64,000 nt of DNA. Origin: Couchioplanes caeruleus. Lineage in GTDB: Bacteria > Actinomycetota > Actinomycetes > Mycobacteriales > Micromonosporaceae. Below are positions 8,903 through 17,620 of the stretch, in pieces. The position numbers and the translations under genes are program-made. The DNA lies in assembly GCF_003751945.1 (NCBI RefSeq), contig NZ_RJKL01000001.1:1426001-1490000 (forward strand), given 5' to 3'. The notes under the pieces were generated by a model. That model made no database searches, was not told the origin of the DNA, and saw only the letters and a list, made by a program, of their open reading frames with translations. Position 1 is the first letter of the stretch; every line of letters begins with the position of its first letter.

Positions 8903-9514
8903 ATGCAGGACACGGCGGCCGGTGAGCGCGTGACACCGTCGCGCGAGGCGATCCTCTCCGCGGCGACCACCCTCATGTCCCGACACGGGTACGCCGCCAC
9001 GTCCATCTCCCGTATCTCGGTCGCCTGCGGCTTGCCGGCCAGCTCCATCTACTGGCACTTCGGCAGCAAGGAGGGGGTCTATCTCGCCGTGTTGCGGCGA
9101 GCCCGGCACGCCTTGCTGGCCGGCCTTCCGCCCGCCACCGTCTCCGGCCCGGACGAGTCCCGGCGGCTCACCCGATTTCTGGAATCGGTGGACGAGCTGT
9201 TCCATCGGCACCCGCAGGACCTTCGCCTGCTCGTCGGCATCAGCATGCTCGAGGAGAGCGCCGGCACGGCGGCGCGAGCCGAACTCTCGCAGTACCGGCT
9301 GGCGCTACGCCGGTGGCTGGCGGACTCGCTCGGGTCCGTGTTCTCCGTCCCGGGAACATCGCCGATGGCCGAAGAGCTCGCTCGATTCCTGCTCAGCGTG
9401 GCCGGCGGCGCCTCGATCGCCCGCTGGTTCCAGGACCCGGACGCGTCCCTGCCCACGGCCGAGCTGCACGTCGCGCTCACCGCCCTGGCCCGCCACCACC
9501 CAGCCCCGGACTAA
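8903..9514 (+). CDS. TetR-family transcriptional regulator
   Basis: 203 residues. The N-terminal TetR helix-turn-helix is clear: ILSAATTLMSRHGYAATSISRI, then CGLPASSIYWHFGSKEGVYLAVL (about residues 15-60). The C-terminal ligand-binding part is helical (LTRFLESVDELFHRHPQDLRLLVGISMLEE). ATG 8903 lies 7 bp after TATGGT, so the message may be nearly leaderless. Earlier in-frame starts would overlap the probable promoter. The divergent P450 is its likely target. Confidence 0.9.
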   Translation: MQDTAAGERVTPSREAILSAATTLMSRHGYAATSISRISVACGLPASSIYWHFGSKEGVYLAVLRRARHALLAGLPPATVSGPDESRRLTRFLESVDELFHRHPQDLRLLVGISMLEESAGTAARAELSQYRLALRRWLADSLGSVFSVPGTSPMAEELARFLLSVAGGASIARWFQDPDASLPTAELHVALTALARHHPAPD

Positions 9515-9565
9515 CGTCCCTCCGCCGTCCGCTTAGCTGCTGCGCCTGGGGGTAGTCCGACGCCC

Positions 9566-11155
9566 ATGACTATCGCGGATGAGTCGTACTGGATGGACTC
9601 CACCCCGGCGACCGCCTACCCGGCGCTGGCCGGTGACCTGGACGTCGACGCGCTCGTCGTCGGTGGCGGTATCGCCGGCCTGAGCACGGCGTGGGAGCTC
9701 ACCGAGGCCGGCCGTACCGTCGCACTGGTGGAGGCGGACATGATCGCGGCGGGCGTCACCGGCTACACCACGGCGAAGCTGTCGGTGCTGCACACGCTGA
9801 TCTACGACAAGGTACGCACATCCTTCGGCCCCGACGCGGCTCGCCATTACGCAGAGTCACAGCATCAGGCCGTGGAGCGGGTCGCCGCCGTGGCGTCGCG
9901 GCTCGGCATCGACTGCGACCTGGAACGCGTGCCGGCGTTCACCTACGTCGAGTCGCCCAGCGAACTGGACGCCATCCGTGCCGAAGCCGACGCCGCCGCC
10001 GGGGCGGGACTCCCGGCGTCGTTCGTCACCGACACCGACCTGCCGTTCCCGGTCGCCGGCGCCGTGCGGGTGGAGAATCAGGCCCAGTTCCACCCCCGTA
10101 GATATCTGCTCGCGCTGGCGGAGGACCTGACGAGCCGCGGCGGGCAGATCTTCGAACGAACCCGCGCGACCGGACTCGACGACGGCGACCCGTGCCGCGT
10201 GAGGACCGAGCTCGGGCACACGATCACCGCTCGGCAGGTGGTGATCGCCACGCACTACCCTGTGTTCGATCGGGCCCTGCTGTTCGCCCGCCTCGAACCG
10301 CGCCGGGAGCTGGTGGTCGCCGGCGCGATTCCCGCCGAGCTGGCTCCGGATAGCGTCTCCATCACCCCAGACCAGAACACCCGCTCGGTGCGCACCGCCC
10401 CGTACGGCGACGGGCGACGGCTACTGATCGTCACCGGGGAGCACTTCACTCCCGGCGCGGACGATGTCGCCGGGCGCTGGGAACGCCTCATCGCCTGGAC
10501 GCGAGAACGGTTCCCGGGCACCAGCATCGCCTACCGGTGGGCGACCCAGGACAACACCACGACAGACCGGGTGCCGTTCATCGGACGCTTTCATCCCGGG
10601 ACGGAAAACGTCTACGTCGCCACCGGGTTCGGTGGCTGGGGAATGAGCACCGGCGTGCTGACGGGCCAGCTCCTCGCCGGGTCCCTCACGGGCGAGGAGC
10701 CGCCGTGGGCCCACCTGTACGACCCCCGCAGGCTCAATCTGGCCCGCGAGGCCGGATCGATGCTGAAACTGCAGGCCAAGGTCGCCGGCCACTTCCTGGG
10801 CGACCGGGTCCGGCCGTCCCATGCCGACACGACGGCCGACATCGAACCGGGCAACGGCGCGGTCGTCCGGGTACGCGGCCAGCACTGCGCGGCCTACCGC
10901 GACCCGGACGGTGGCCTCCATGCCGTATCCGCACGCTGCACCCATCTCGGCTGCCTCGTGCACTTCAACGCTGCCGAGACGGCGTGGGAGTGCCCGTGTC
11001 ACGGTTCCCGGTTCGGCATCGACGGCGCCGTCATCCAGGGCCCGGCCAACCGGCCGCTGGAACGCCGCGACCTCCCCGCCGAGCCGTCCCCGGCCACCTC
11101 CCCCGTCGGCGACAAGCACGCGACCCGCGCCCCGGAGACAGGCGGCGCGTCGTGA
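9566..11155 (+). CDS. FAD-dependent oxidoreductase with C-terminal Rieske domain
   Basis: 529 residues. The N-terminal dinucleotide-binding motif VVGGGIAGLSTAWEL (about 31-45) followed by an acidic strand end (VALVEAD) marks a DAO/GlpO-type flavoprotein. The FAD C-motif region is ENVYVATGFGGWGMSTGVLTG (about 350-370). The C-terminal 100 residues are a Rieske [2Fe-2S] domain with ligands in CTHLGC and CPCHGSRF. Such fusions are known in Bacillus and actinomycetes as putative amine or amino-acid oxidases with a fused electron acceptor; the substrate is unknown. The next genes are not obviously connected metabolically. Confidence 0.9.
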   Translation: MTIADESYWMDSTPATAYPALAGDLDVDALVVGGGIAGLSTAWELTEAGRTVALVEADMIAAGVTGYTTAKLSVLHTLIYDKVRTSFGPDAARHYAESQHQAVERVAAVASRLGIDCDLERVPAFTYVESPSELDAIRAEADAAAGAGLPASFVTDTDLPFPVAGAVRVENQAQFHPRRYLLALAEDLTSRGGQIFERTRATGLDDGDPCRVRTELGHTITARQVVIATHYPVFDRALLFARLEPRRELVVAGAIPAELAPDSVSITPDQNTRSVRTAPYGDGRRLLIVTGEHFTPGADDVAGRWERLIAWTRERFPGTSIAYRWATQDNTTTDRVPFIGRFHPGTENVYVATGFGGWGMSTGVLTGQLLAGSLTGEEPPWAHLYDPRRLNLAREAGSMLKLQAKVAGHFLGDRVRPSHADTTADIEPGNGAVVRVRGQHCAAYRDPDGGLHAVSARCTHLGCLVHFNAAETAWECPCHGSRFGIDGAVIQGPANRPLERRDLPAEPSPATSPVGDKHATRAPETGGAS

Positions 11156-11179
11156 CGGAGACAGGCGGCGGATCGTGAC
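11134..11179 (+). repeat. 23-bp tandem duplication across a stop codon
   Basis: Two adjacent 23-bp units (11134-11156 and 11157-11179) differ at two positions and share GGAGACAGGCGGCG and TCGTGAC. The first contains the stop codon of the FAD-Rieske gene. It is probably a small slippage duplication. Confidence 0.8.
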
Positions 11180-11350
11180 GCGTACTTCGCCGAGGCCGAG
11201 CGGGTGAGCGACCCCGTGGGGCGGGCACGGCTGCACCATGTGGAGAACCGAGCACGACCGCGGGACAGGAGAGGCGCCACTGTTATGCATGGTCACGAGC
11301 GCAAGGGGTACGCGCCTCCCCTGCCGCTCTTAATCGGAGGTGTTCGATCC

Positions 11351-11794
11351 ATGTCCACCGCTCAGGCGCGCTCAGCGTCCCACCGCTCACTCGTGCAGAC
11401 CGCGACGCTCGCGGTCGGCGCCGTCTTCCTGCTCGTCGGCGTCCTCGGCTTCATCCCCGGCGTCACCACCGACTACGACGCCATGACCTTCGCCGGACAC
11501 GAGTCCGACGCGAGACTGCTCGGCGTGTTCGAGGTGTCCGTGCTGCACAACATCGTGCACCTGCTGTTCGGCATCGCGGGCCTGGCGATGGCCCGCACCG
11601 CGTCGGCGGCACGTCTCTACCTCATCATCGGCGGCGCGGTCTACCTCGTGCTCTGGCTCTACGGGTTGATCATCGACCACGACAGTGCCGCCAACTTCGT
11701 CCCGGTCAACACCGCCGACGACTGGCTGCACTTCTTCCTGGGCATCGGCATGATCGGCCTCGGACTGGCCACCTCCCGCCGCCGCACCGTCTGA
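11351..11794 (+). CDS. DUF4383 family membrane protein
   Basis: 147 residues. ATG 11351 has CGGAGGTG upstream at good spacing; the earlier in-frame start at 11204 has none. Four hydrophobic segments are visible: LAVGAVFLLVGVLGFIPGV, HNIVHLLFGIAGLAMA, LYLIIGGAVYLVLWLYGLII and WLHFFLGIGMIGLGLA. The NIVHLLFGIAGL motif is typical of DUF4383, an actinobacterial family of four-helix membrane proteins without a known function. Confidence 0.85.
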   Translation: MSTAQARSASHRSLVQTATLAVGAVFLLVGVLGFIPGVTTDYDAMTFAGHESDARLLGVFEVSVLHNIVHLLFGIAGLAMARTASAARLYLIIGGAVYLVLWLYGLIIDHDSAANFVPVNTADDWLHFFLGIGMIGLGLATSRRRTV

Positions 11795-11796
11795 CC

Positions 11797-11840
11797 GGAC
11801 GTGGTGCCGCCCGAGGCCCGCCGAGGGCGGCACCACGTCC
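11797..11840. terminator. Bidirectional hairpin terminator
   Basis: GGACGTGGTGCCGCCC and GGGCGGCACCACGTCC are perfect 16-bp arms around a 12-nt loop. It lies just after the DUF4383 stop and before the convergent alcohol dehydrogenase stop, so it can serve both transcripts. Confidence 0.85.
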
Positions 11841-11868
11841 AGGCCGAACGACGAAGGTCATCCGGCGG

Positions 11869-13056
11869 CTACGCGCCGGCTGCTGCATGAGGCAGGAATA
11901 CCGCCCGTACGCAGCCGTCCTCCTTCTCCTTGAAGAGCCGGTATCCCTCGGGCGCCTGGCCCAGTGGCATCACGTGGGTCGCCAGGTGCTCTGTCACCAG
12001 TTCGTCGCGGGCCATCCGCTCCAGCAACATCGGGATGTAGCGCTGGCCGTGCATCTGCGCGCCGCGTACGGTCAGACCCTTGTTCATCAGTGCACCCAGC
12101 GGGAACTTGTCGACGAAGCCGGCGTAGACGCCGAGCACGAACACCGAACCGCCCTTGCGGCACGCGTGGATCGCGTCGCGGACCGCGGCGGGCCGGTCGG
12201 TCTGCAGGCGCAACTGCTGCTTGAGCTGGTCGTAGGCGAATTGCGCACCTGGGGTGTGCGCCTCCATGCCGACCGCCTCGATGCACACGTCGGGTCCCCG
12301 GCCGCCGCTGCGCTCCCGCAGCTCACCGGCCACGTCGTCGCGGGTGTAGTTGAGCGTCTCCGCACCCGCGTGTTTGGCGGCCTGCTCGAGACGGTTGTCG
12401 TAACGGTCGATGATGATGACCCGGTCGGCGCCGAGCAGCACGGAGGCTCGCGCGGCCATCTGGCCGACGGCGCCGGCGCCCCAGACGGCCACCACATCGC
12501 CGGGCTTCACCCCGCTGAGATCGGCGCCCATCCAGCCCGTCGCGGCCGAGTCCGAGGCGAACAGCGCCCGCTCGTCGCTGACCGCCTCGGGCACCGTGAA
12601 GGCGCCGACGTCGGCGAACGGGACGCGGATGTACTCGGCGTGGCTGCCCTGATTGCCGCCCATGGCGTGCGAGTAGCCGAAGCATCCGCTGGGCGCCTGG
12701 CCCCACATTGTCTCGGTGATCGCCGGGTTGGTGTTGCCGTTGTCGCAGAGCGAGTAGAGGTCCTGGTCGCAGAACCAGCAGCTGCCACAGGCGATGAAGG
12801 ACGACACCACCACCCGGTCGCCGACCCGGTGCCGCCGTACGTCCGGTCCGGTCTCGACGACCTCGCCGAGGAACTCGTGGCCGAGCACGTCACCCTTCTC
12901 CATGAAGGGGATGTAGCCGCCAAGGAGATGCAGGTCGGAGCCGCAGGTGACGGTTCGGGTGACCTTCACGATGATGTCGCCGGGGTTGCGCAGTTGCGGG
13001 TCGGGGACGTCGCCGACGGCGAGCTTGTTGACTCCCTGCCACTGCAGAGCCTTCAC
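11869..13056 (-). CDS. Zinc-dependent alcohol dehydrogenase (MDR family)
   Basis: 395 residues. GTG 13056 is the start, with AAGGAGG 7 bp upstream. Catalytic zinc ligands appear as CGSDLH (about 38-43) and GHEFLGEV (about 59-66). The structural-zinc loop is CGSCWFCDQDLYSLC. The Rossmann motif is VWGAGAVGQMAA (about 190-201). The long loop after the cofactor domain resembles glutathione-independent formaldehyde dehydrogenase-like enzymes common in actinomycetes. GTG overlaps the upstream stop codon (GTGA), so it is translationally coupled to the small membrane protein before it. Confidence 0.9.
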   Translation of the reverse strand: MKALQWQGVNKLAVGDVPDPQLRNPGDIIVKVTRTVTCGSDLHLLGGYIPFMEKGDVLGHEFLGEVVETGPDVRRHRVGDRVVVSSFIACGSCWFCDQDLYSLCDNGNTNPAITETMWGQAPSGCFGYSHAMGGNQGSHAEYIRVPFADVGAFTVPEAVSDERALFASDSAATGWMGADLSGVKPGDVVAVWGAGAVGQMAARASVLLGADRVIIIDRYDNRLEQAAKHAGAETLNYTRDDVAGELRERSGGRGPDVCIEAVGMEAHTPGAQFAYDQLKQQLRLQTDRPAAVRDAIHACRKGGSVFVLGVYAGFVDKFPLGALMNKGLTVRGAQMHGQRYIPMLLERMARDELVTEHLATHVMPLGQAPEGYRLFKEKEDGCVRAVFLPHAAAGA

Positions 13057-13478
13057 AGTAGGCCTCCTTCGCGGCCGTGCCGGGTCACCGCACGCAGTGG
13101 CCGATTCAGTGGTGTCGGTTCGGTGGTGGGCGGCCCCGCCGGCAGCAGGACGTCGCCCGCCTCGAGCAGGGACCGGGTCTCCCGCAACGCGCGGCGGATC
13201 CGGGCGGGTGACGCGCTGTCGCCTACCGCCGCGACCGCGATCTCGGTGCCACGACCCCCCGGGGCGGCGCTCAGGCTCACCTTGACAGCGTCGCCCAGCT
13301 CGGTGAGCGAGCCGGGCATCTGCTCCGCGGCCAGCTCGTCGAACGGGCGGAACACCGTGATGACATGCCGCCGCGCGGCATCTCGAGCCCGGGACCGGGC
13401 CCGCCGCTTCGAGACGACGGTGGCAGCGACCGCCGTCGCGGCGCCTGTCATGATCAAGACATTTCCGGTACGTCGCAT
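13053..13478 (-). CDS. Small membrane-anchored protein, possibly SRPBCC-like
   Basis: 141 residues from ATG 13478; an ATG at 13550 would add 24 residues but neither has a good ribosome binding site. It has one N-terminal hydrophobic helix (NVLIMTGAATAVAATVV), a basic stretch (SKRRARSRARDAARR), then a soluble part beginning HVITVFRPFDELAAEQMPGSL that resembles the first strand of cyclase/SRPBCC-like proteins found next to alcohol dehydrogenases in actinomycetes. The stop overlaps the dehydrogenase start by 4 bp, so the two form an operon. Family assignment is weak. Confidence 0.6.
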   Translation of the reverse strand: MRRTGNVLIMTGAATAVAATVVSKRRARSRARDAARRHVITVFRPFDELAAEQMPGSLTELGDAVKVSLSAAPGGRGTEIAVAAVGDSASPARIRRALRETRSLLEAGDVLLPAGPPTTEPTPLNRPLRAVTRHGREGGLL

Positions 13479-13653
13479 GCGGGAGAGATACCAAGCCCGG
13501 CGCCATCCAAACCTCTCACTGGAGGGCGGGAAGTGAGCCGGTCTCGTCATATCGACGAAGGTGCTCTAGCGTGTCGTCAACCGTTCACATTCTGTCCTCC
13601 CTCGGTCAGCCGCTGACGTCCGTCGGCCGGGCCACGCTCGTGGGAGTCGCGTC

Positions 13654-16600
13654 ATGCATATTTGGAGGTCGGGTCCGTTGTCCCCTGCGCTCATGAGGCG
13701 TCTAACAATCGGGACCGTTGCACTGTCGTTGTCCGTCGTCGGGACCGCCGCTCCGGCGTTCGCCGACACGGCCGGGACCGGACTGGTCATCAGTGAGGTC
13801 TACGTCAACGGCGGCTCGTCCGGAGCCACATACAGCAACAAGTTCGTCGAGCTCTTCAACCCCACCGCGAGCGCGATCTCGCTGGCCGGGGACACTCTGC
13901 AGTACCGGTCCGCGACGAGCACCGGTACGCCGAGCGGCTCGCAGGTGTTCGCGCTGTCGGGGTCGGTGGCCGCGCACGGCCACTTCCTCGTCCAGTTGCC
14001 GGGTAACGGCGCGAGCACGAACCCCGGCGCGGCGCTGCCCGCGCCCGATCTGAACACCGGCACCAGCATCAATCCCGGCGCTGCCGGTGGCACCCTCTAC
14101 CTCGTCGCCGGCGCTTCGGGCGTGCTGCCCACGGACACCGCGGTCATCGACCGGATCGGCTGGGGCACCAGCAACGCGCCGGAGGGCACGGCGTCGACCG
14201 GCAATTCGCTCGTCCTGAGCTACCAGCGAGCCACGACCGGTGCGGACACCGACAACAACGCCGCCGACTTCAGGGCGGCCGTCCCCACCCCGCAGAACTC
14301 CTCGGGCGGCAGCACGACGCCGCCGGAGTCCGTGACGGTGACCAACCCCGGCACGCAGAACGCGACGACCGACACCGCGATCACGCCGCTCACGCTGCAG
14401 GCGGCGGGCGGGGCGGCGCCGTACACCTGGAAGGCGGTTGATCTTCCCGCCGGCCTGACGATCTCGGAGGCCGGCGTGGTCTCGGGGACCCCGACCACGG
14501 CGGGCACCTCGAAGGTGACCGTGACAGCGACGGACGCGGCCGGGCTCAGCGGTTCGGCGACGTTCGAGTTCCGGGTGAGCGCGCCTGCCGCGGTCGTGAC
14601 GATCGCCGAGATCCAGGGCACCAACACCGACACCTCCCCGTACGCGGGCCGGGCCGTCACCACCGAGGGCGTCGTGACCGCCGCCTACCCGAGCGGGGGC
14701 TTCAACGGCTTCTTCCTCGAGACCGGCGGAGCGGGCGGTGAGGACGCCACGCCGGGCGCCTCGGACGCGGTGTTCGTGTTCGGCTCGCAGGCGGCCGCGC
14801 AGGTGGCCGTCGGCGACTCGGTGCGGGTCACCGGCAAGGTCACCGAGTTCCAGGGCCTGACCGAGATCACCGGCCCGGTCGTGACGAAGCTCGACACGCC
14901 GCTGCCGGCCGTGAAGGCGAGCACGCTGCCGTGGGCGCAGCTCACGACGGACGCGCAGAAGGAGGCCCACGAGGGCGAGCTGGTCGCGCCGCAGGGCACC
15001 TTCACCGTGACCGACAACTACGACGCCAACTTCTACGGCTCGTTCACGCTGGCCGCCGGTGACAAGCCGCTGCGCCAGCCGACCGACGCCGGACGCGCCG
15101 GTAGTGCGCAGGCGCAGGCCGCGGTCGCCGACAACGCCGCCCGCACGATCACCCTCGACGACGCGTCGACCACGAACTACAGCACGAGCGCCAACAACGG
15201 CCGCCCGCTGCCGTGGCTCACCCCGGACAACCCGGTCAGCGTCGGCGCGAAGGTGACGTTCCACCAGCCGGTCGTGCTCGACTACCGGTTCTCGCTGTGG
15301 AACTTCCAGCCGACCGCGCAGGTCACCGGCGACGGCTCGGCCGTGGCGACGTTCAGCGACATGCGCACCGGCAAGCAGCAGCCGGCCGCGCTCGACGGCA
15401 CCGGGCGCCTGGCCACCTTCAACGTGCAGAACTACTTCCCGATGACCGGCGAACGGTACGTCGCCGCCGGCCTCGGCACGTGCACGTACTACAACGACCG
15501 GGCCGGCAACCACATCACCGTGAACCGCTGCACCGGCACCGACGGCGGTCCCGGCCCCCGCGGCGCGGCGGACGCCGCCAACTTCGCGCGCCAGCAGTCG
15601 AAGATCGTCACCGGTATCAACCGGCTCGGCGCGAGCATCGTCTCGCTGGAAGAGGTCGAGAACTCGGTCAAGTTCGGCGAGCCGCGCGACACCGCGCTCG
15701 CCGGCCTGGTCGACGCGCTCAACGCGGCCGCCGGCTCGGCGGTGTGGTCGTACGTGCCGTCGCCGGCCGCCGACCAGTTGCCCACGCTGAGCCAGCAGGA
15801 CGTCATCCGCACCGCGTTCATCTACAAGAAGGCGCAGGTCGCGCCGGTCGGCCCGTCGGTGGTGCTGACGACCGAGTCGGACCCCGGTGAGCCGTTCTCG
15901 ATCGCCCGCCAGCCGTTGGCCCAGGGCTTCAAGAAGGCCGGCGCCGGCGACGGGGACACCTTCCTCGTGGTCGCCAACCACTGGAAGTCGAAGAGCCCCG
16001 GCACCCCGCTGTACCCCGGTGACGTCGAGGACAAGTCGTCGCCGGCGGCCAACCAGGGCGCCTTCAACGAGACCCGGGTGCGCGAGGCCGAGGCCGTGGT
16101 GACGTTCGCCGCGCAGACGGCGGACACGCTGCGCACCAACCGGATCTTCCTGGTGGGCGACTTCAACGCCTATACCCACGAGGACCCGATGGAGAAGCTG
16201 TACGCGGCCGGCTACACCAGCCTCGGCAGCACCTTCGACCCGAGTGAACACACGTACATGTACAACGGCCTCGCGGGCTCGCTCGACCACGTGCTCGCCA
16301 GCCCGGCCGCCAAGGCCATGGTCACCGGCGCGGACGTGTGGCAGATCAACGCGCAGGAGGCGGTGGCGTTCGGCTACAGCCGCTACAACTACCACGCGAC
16401 GATGCTGTTCCACGGCGACGACCCGTTCGCCGCGTCCGACCACAACCCTGAGATCGTCGGCTTGAACCTGCCGTCGACCCCGGAGTGGAACGCCAAGAAG
16501 ATCTACCACGCCGGCGACCTCGTCAGCTACCACGGCGCGACGTGGCGCGCCCTCTGGTGGACGGCCTTCCTCCCGCCCGGCTCCCCCCACGGCGCCTGGG

Positions 16601-16770
16601 AAGAGATCGCGGTCACCTCGGACGGCACCGCGCTCTGGACGCCCTCGCGCATCTTCAAGGCCGGCGACACCGCCGTCTACGGGGGCAAGAAGTACGTCGC
16701 CAAGTGGTGGAGCCGTAACGCGAAGCCGACGGCTTCCGGCCCCCGGGGCCCCTGGAAGCCCGCCGCCTGA
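13654..16770 (+). CDS. Secreted ExeM/NucH-type endonuclease with chitin-binding modules
   Basis: 1038 residues. A signal peptide (RRLTIGTVALSLSVVGTAAPAFA) would be cleaved after AFA near residue 38. Domains in order: lamin-tail-like domain (GLVISEVYVNGG, FVELFNPTASAISLAG), a putative Ig domain (PYTWKAVDLPAGLTISEAGVVSGTP), an OB-fold segment (VRVTGKVTEFQGLTEI), then an endonuclease/exonuclease/phosphatase domain (LATFNVQNYF, SLEEVEN, VVANHWKSK, LVGDFNAY, SDHNPEIVGL). Two carbohydrate-binding type 5/12 modules follow (KIYHAGDLVSYHGATWRALWW and RIFKAGDTAVYGGKKYVAKWW). It is probably an extracellular DNase that attaches to chitin or cell wall, for nutrient scavenging or biofilm DNA. A strong terminator follows. 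Confidence 0.92.
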   Translation: MHIWRSGPLSPALMRRLTIGTVALSLSVVGTAAPAFADTAGTGLVISEVYVNGGSSGATYSNKFVELFNPTASAISLAGDTLQYRSATSTGTPSGSQVFALSGSVAAHGHFLVQLPGNGASTNPGAALPAPDLNTGTSINPGAAGGTLYLVAGASGVLPTDTAVIDRIGWGTSNAPEGTASTGNSLVLSYQRATTGADTDNNAADFRAAVPTPQNSSGGSTTPPESVTVTNPGTQNATTDTAITPLTLQAAGGAAPYTWKAVDLPAGLTISEAGVVSGTPTTAGTSKVTVTATDAAGLSGSATFEFRVSAPAAVVTIAEIQGTNTDTSPYAGRAVTTEGVVTAAYPSGGFNGFFLETGGAGGEDATPGASDAVFVFGSQAAAQVAVGDSVRVTGKVTEFQGLTEITGPVVTKLDTPLPAVKASTLPWAQLTTDAQKEAHEGELVAPQGTFTVTDNYDANFYGSFTLAAGDKPLRQPTDAGRAGSAQAQAAVADNAARTITLDDASTTNYSTSANNGRPLPWLTPDNPVSVGAKVTFHQPVVLDYRFSLWNFQPTAQVTGDGSAVATFSDMRTGKQQPAALDGTGRLATFNVQNYFPMTGERYVAAGLGTCTYYNDRAGNHITVNRCTGTDGGPGPRGAADAANFARQQSKIVTGINRLGASIVSLEEVENSVKFGEPRDTALAGLVDALNAAAGSAVWSYVPSPAADQLPTLSQQDVIRTAFIYKKAQVAPVGPSVVLTTESDPGEPFSIARQPLAQGFKKAGAGDGDTFLVVANHWKSKSPGTPLYPGDVEDKSSPAANQGAFNETRVREAEAVVTFAAQTADTLRTNRIFLVGDFNAYTHEDPMEKLYAAGYTSLGSTFDPSEHTYMYNGLAGSLDHVLASPAAKAMVTGADVWQINAQEAVAFGYSRYNYHATMLFHGDDPFAASDHNPEIVGLNLPSTPEWNAKKIYHAGDLVSYHGATWRALWWTAFLPPGSPHGAWEEIAVTSDGTALWTPSRIFKAGDTAVYGGKKYVAKWWSRNAKPTASGPRGPWKPAA

Positions 16771-16784
16771 CGCAGCAGGTAACC

Positions 16785-16822
16785 GTTCGGGCCGCCTTCG
16801 CTCAGCCGAGGGCGGCCCGAAC
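16785..16822 (+). terminator. Hairpin terminator after the secreted nuclease
   Basis: GTTCGGGCCGCCTTCG, loop CTCAGC, then CGAGGGCGGCCCGAAC: 16-bp arms with one G-T wobble, 15 bp after the stop codon. Confidence 0.85.
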
Positions 16823-16910
16823 CGCGCAGACCGCGTCGCGCGGCGCCCGGAGCGGCGAGCCGGCCCGGTCGGGCGACGCCGGTCTCGGGCGAGGCCGCTA
16901 TGGTGCGTCG

Positions 16911-17597
16911 ATGGATGCCGGGACTGACGAGTTGAGGGCCGCACACGATGGGCTCGCGGAGTTCTATGTCGACCTGCTGGCAGGGGCGCTGGAGACCGAG
17001 CCCGTCGAGCGGGCGGTGCTGAGCCTGTTCTGTGAGTTGACCGTGGCCGCCGGCCTCGGTGCCAGCGTCGGGGACGTCGGCTGCGGAACCGGGCGGCTCG
17101 CTCCGTACCTGGCAGCGCACGGGCTGTCCCCGCGAGGAGTGGATCTTTCGCCGGAGATGGTGCGCGTGGCGCGACGGGACTACCCGGGATTCGCCTTCGA
17201 CGTTGCCGACCTGCGCGACCTGCCCTTCGACGACGCCTCGCTGGCAGGGGCGGTCTGTTGGTATTCGTCGCTCTTCCTCCCGCCTGCCGACAGGGCGGCC
17301 GCGTTCGGGGAACTCGCCCGGGTCGTCAAGCCCGGTGGCTATCTGGTGACCGCCTTCAAGGCCGGAGACGGCAAGCCCCAGCGTCGGGGCCGCAGCGTCG
17401 GCCGCGGCGTCGAATTCGATGCGTTCTGGCTGTCCCCGGAGGAGATGGAGCGCCGGGTCACCGATGCCGGCTTCACCACGGTGTTCTGGGGCGGCCGGCC
17501 CGCCCAGGAGCAGGAAGCCACTCCGCAGGGATATCTGCTCGCTCGGAGAACTGAGGCGACGACCGGCCCGAACGCGGCGGCTCGAGAGGCGAAGTAG
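16911..17597 (+). CDS. Class I SAM-dependent methyltransferase
   Basis: 228 residues. Motif I is VGDVGCGTGRLAPYLA (about 47-62), followed by GVDLSPEMVRVARRDYP, a motif II-like FDVADLRDLPFDDASLAGAVCW and post-motif VVKPGGYLVTAFK. This is the usual small-molecule methyltransferase fold (Methyltransf_11/25). ATG 16911 has no clear ribosome binding site and may be used on a short leader. The substrate is unknown and the neighbours give no hint. Confidence 0.88.
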   Translation: MDAGTDELRAAHDGLAEFYVDLLAGALETEPVERAVLSLFCELTVAAGLGASVGDVGCGTGRLAPYLAAHGLSPRGVDLSPEMVRVARRDYPGFAFDVADLRDLPFDDASLAGAVCWYSSLFLPPADRAAAFGELARVVKPGGYLVTAFKAGDGKPQRRGRSVGRGVEFDAFWLSPEEMERRVTDAGFTTVFWGGRPAQEQEATPQGYLLARRTEATTGPNAAAREAK

Positions 17598-17620
17598 CCC
17601 ATGCGCTCGCGCAGCCCGAG

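Noticed and set aside
13702..16944. 1080-codon minus-strand open frame opposite the secreted nuclease
   Set aside because: Antisense shadow; Arg/Gly/Val-rich without motifs, whereas the plus strand encodes a clear multi-domain protein.
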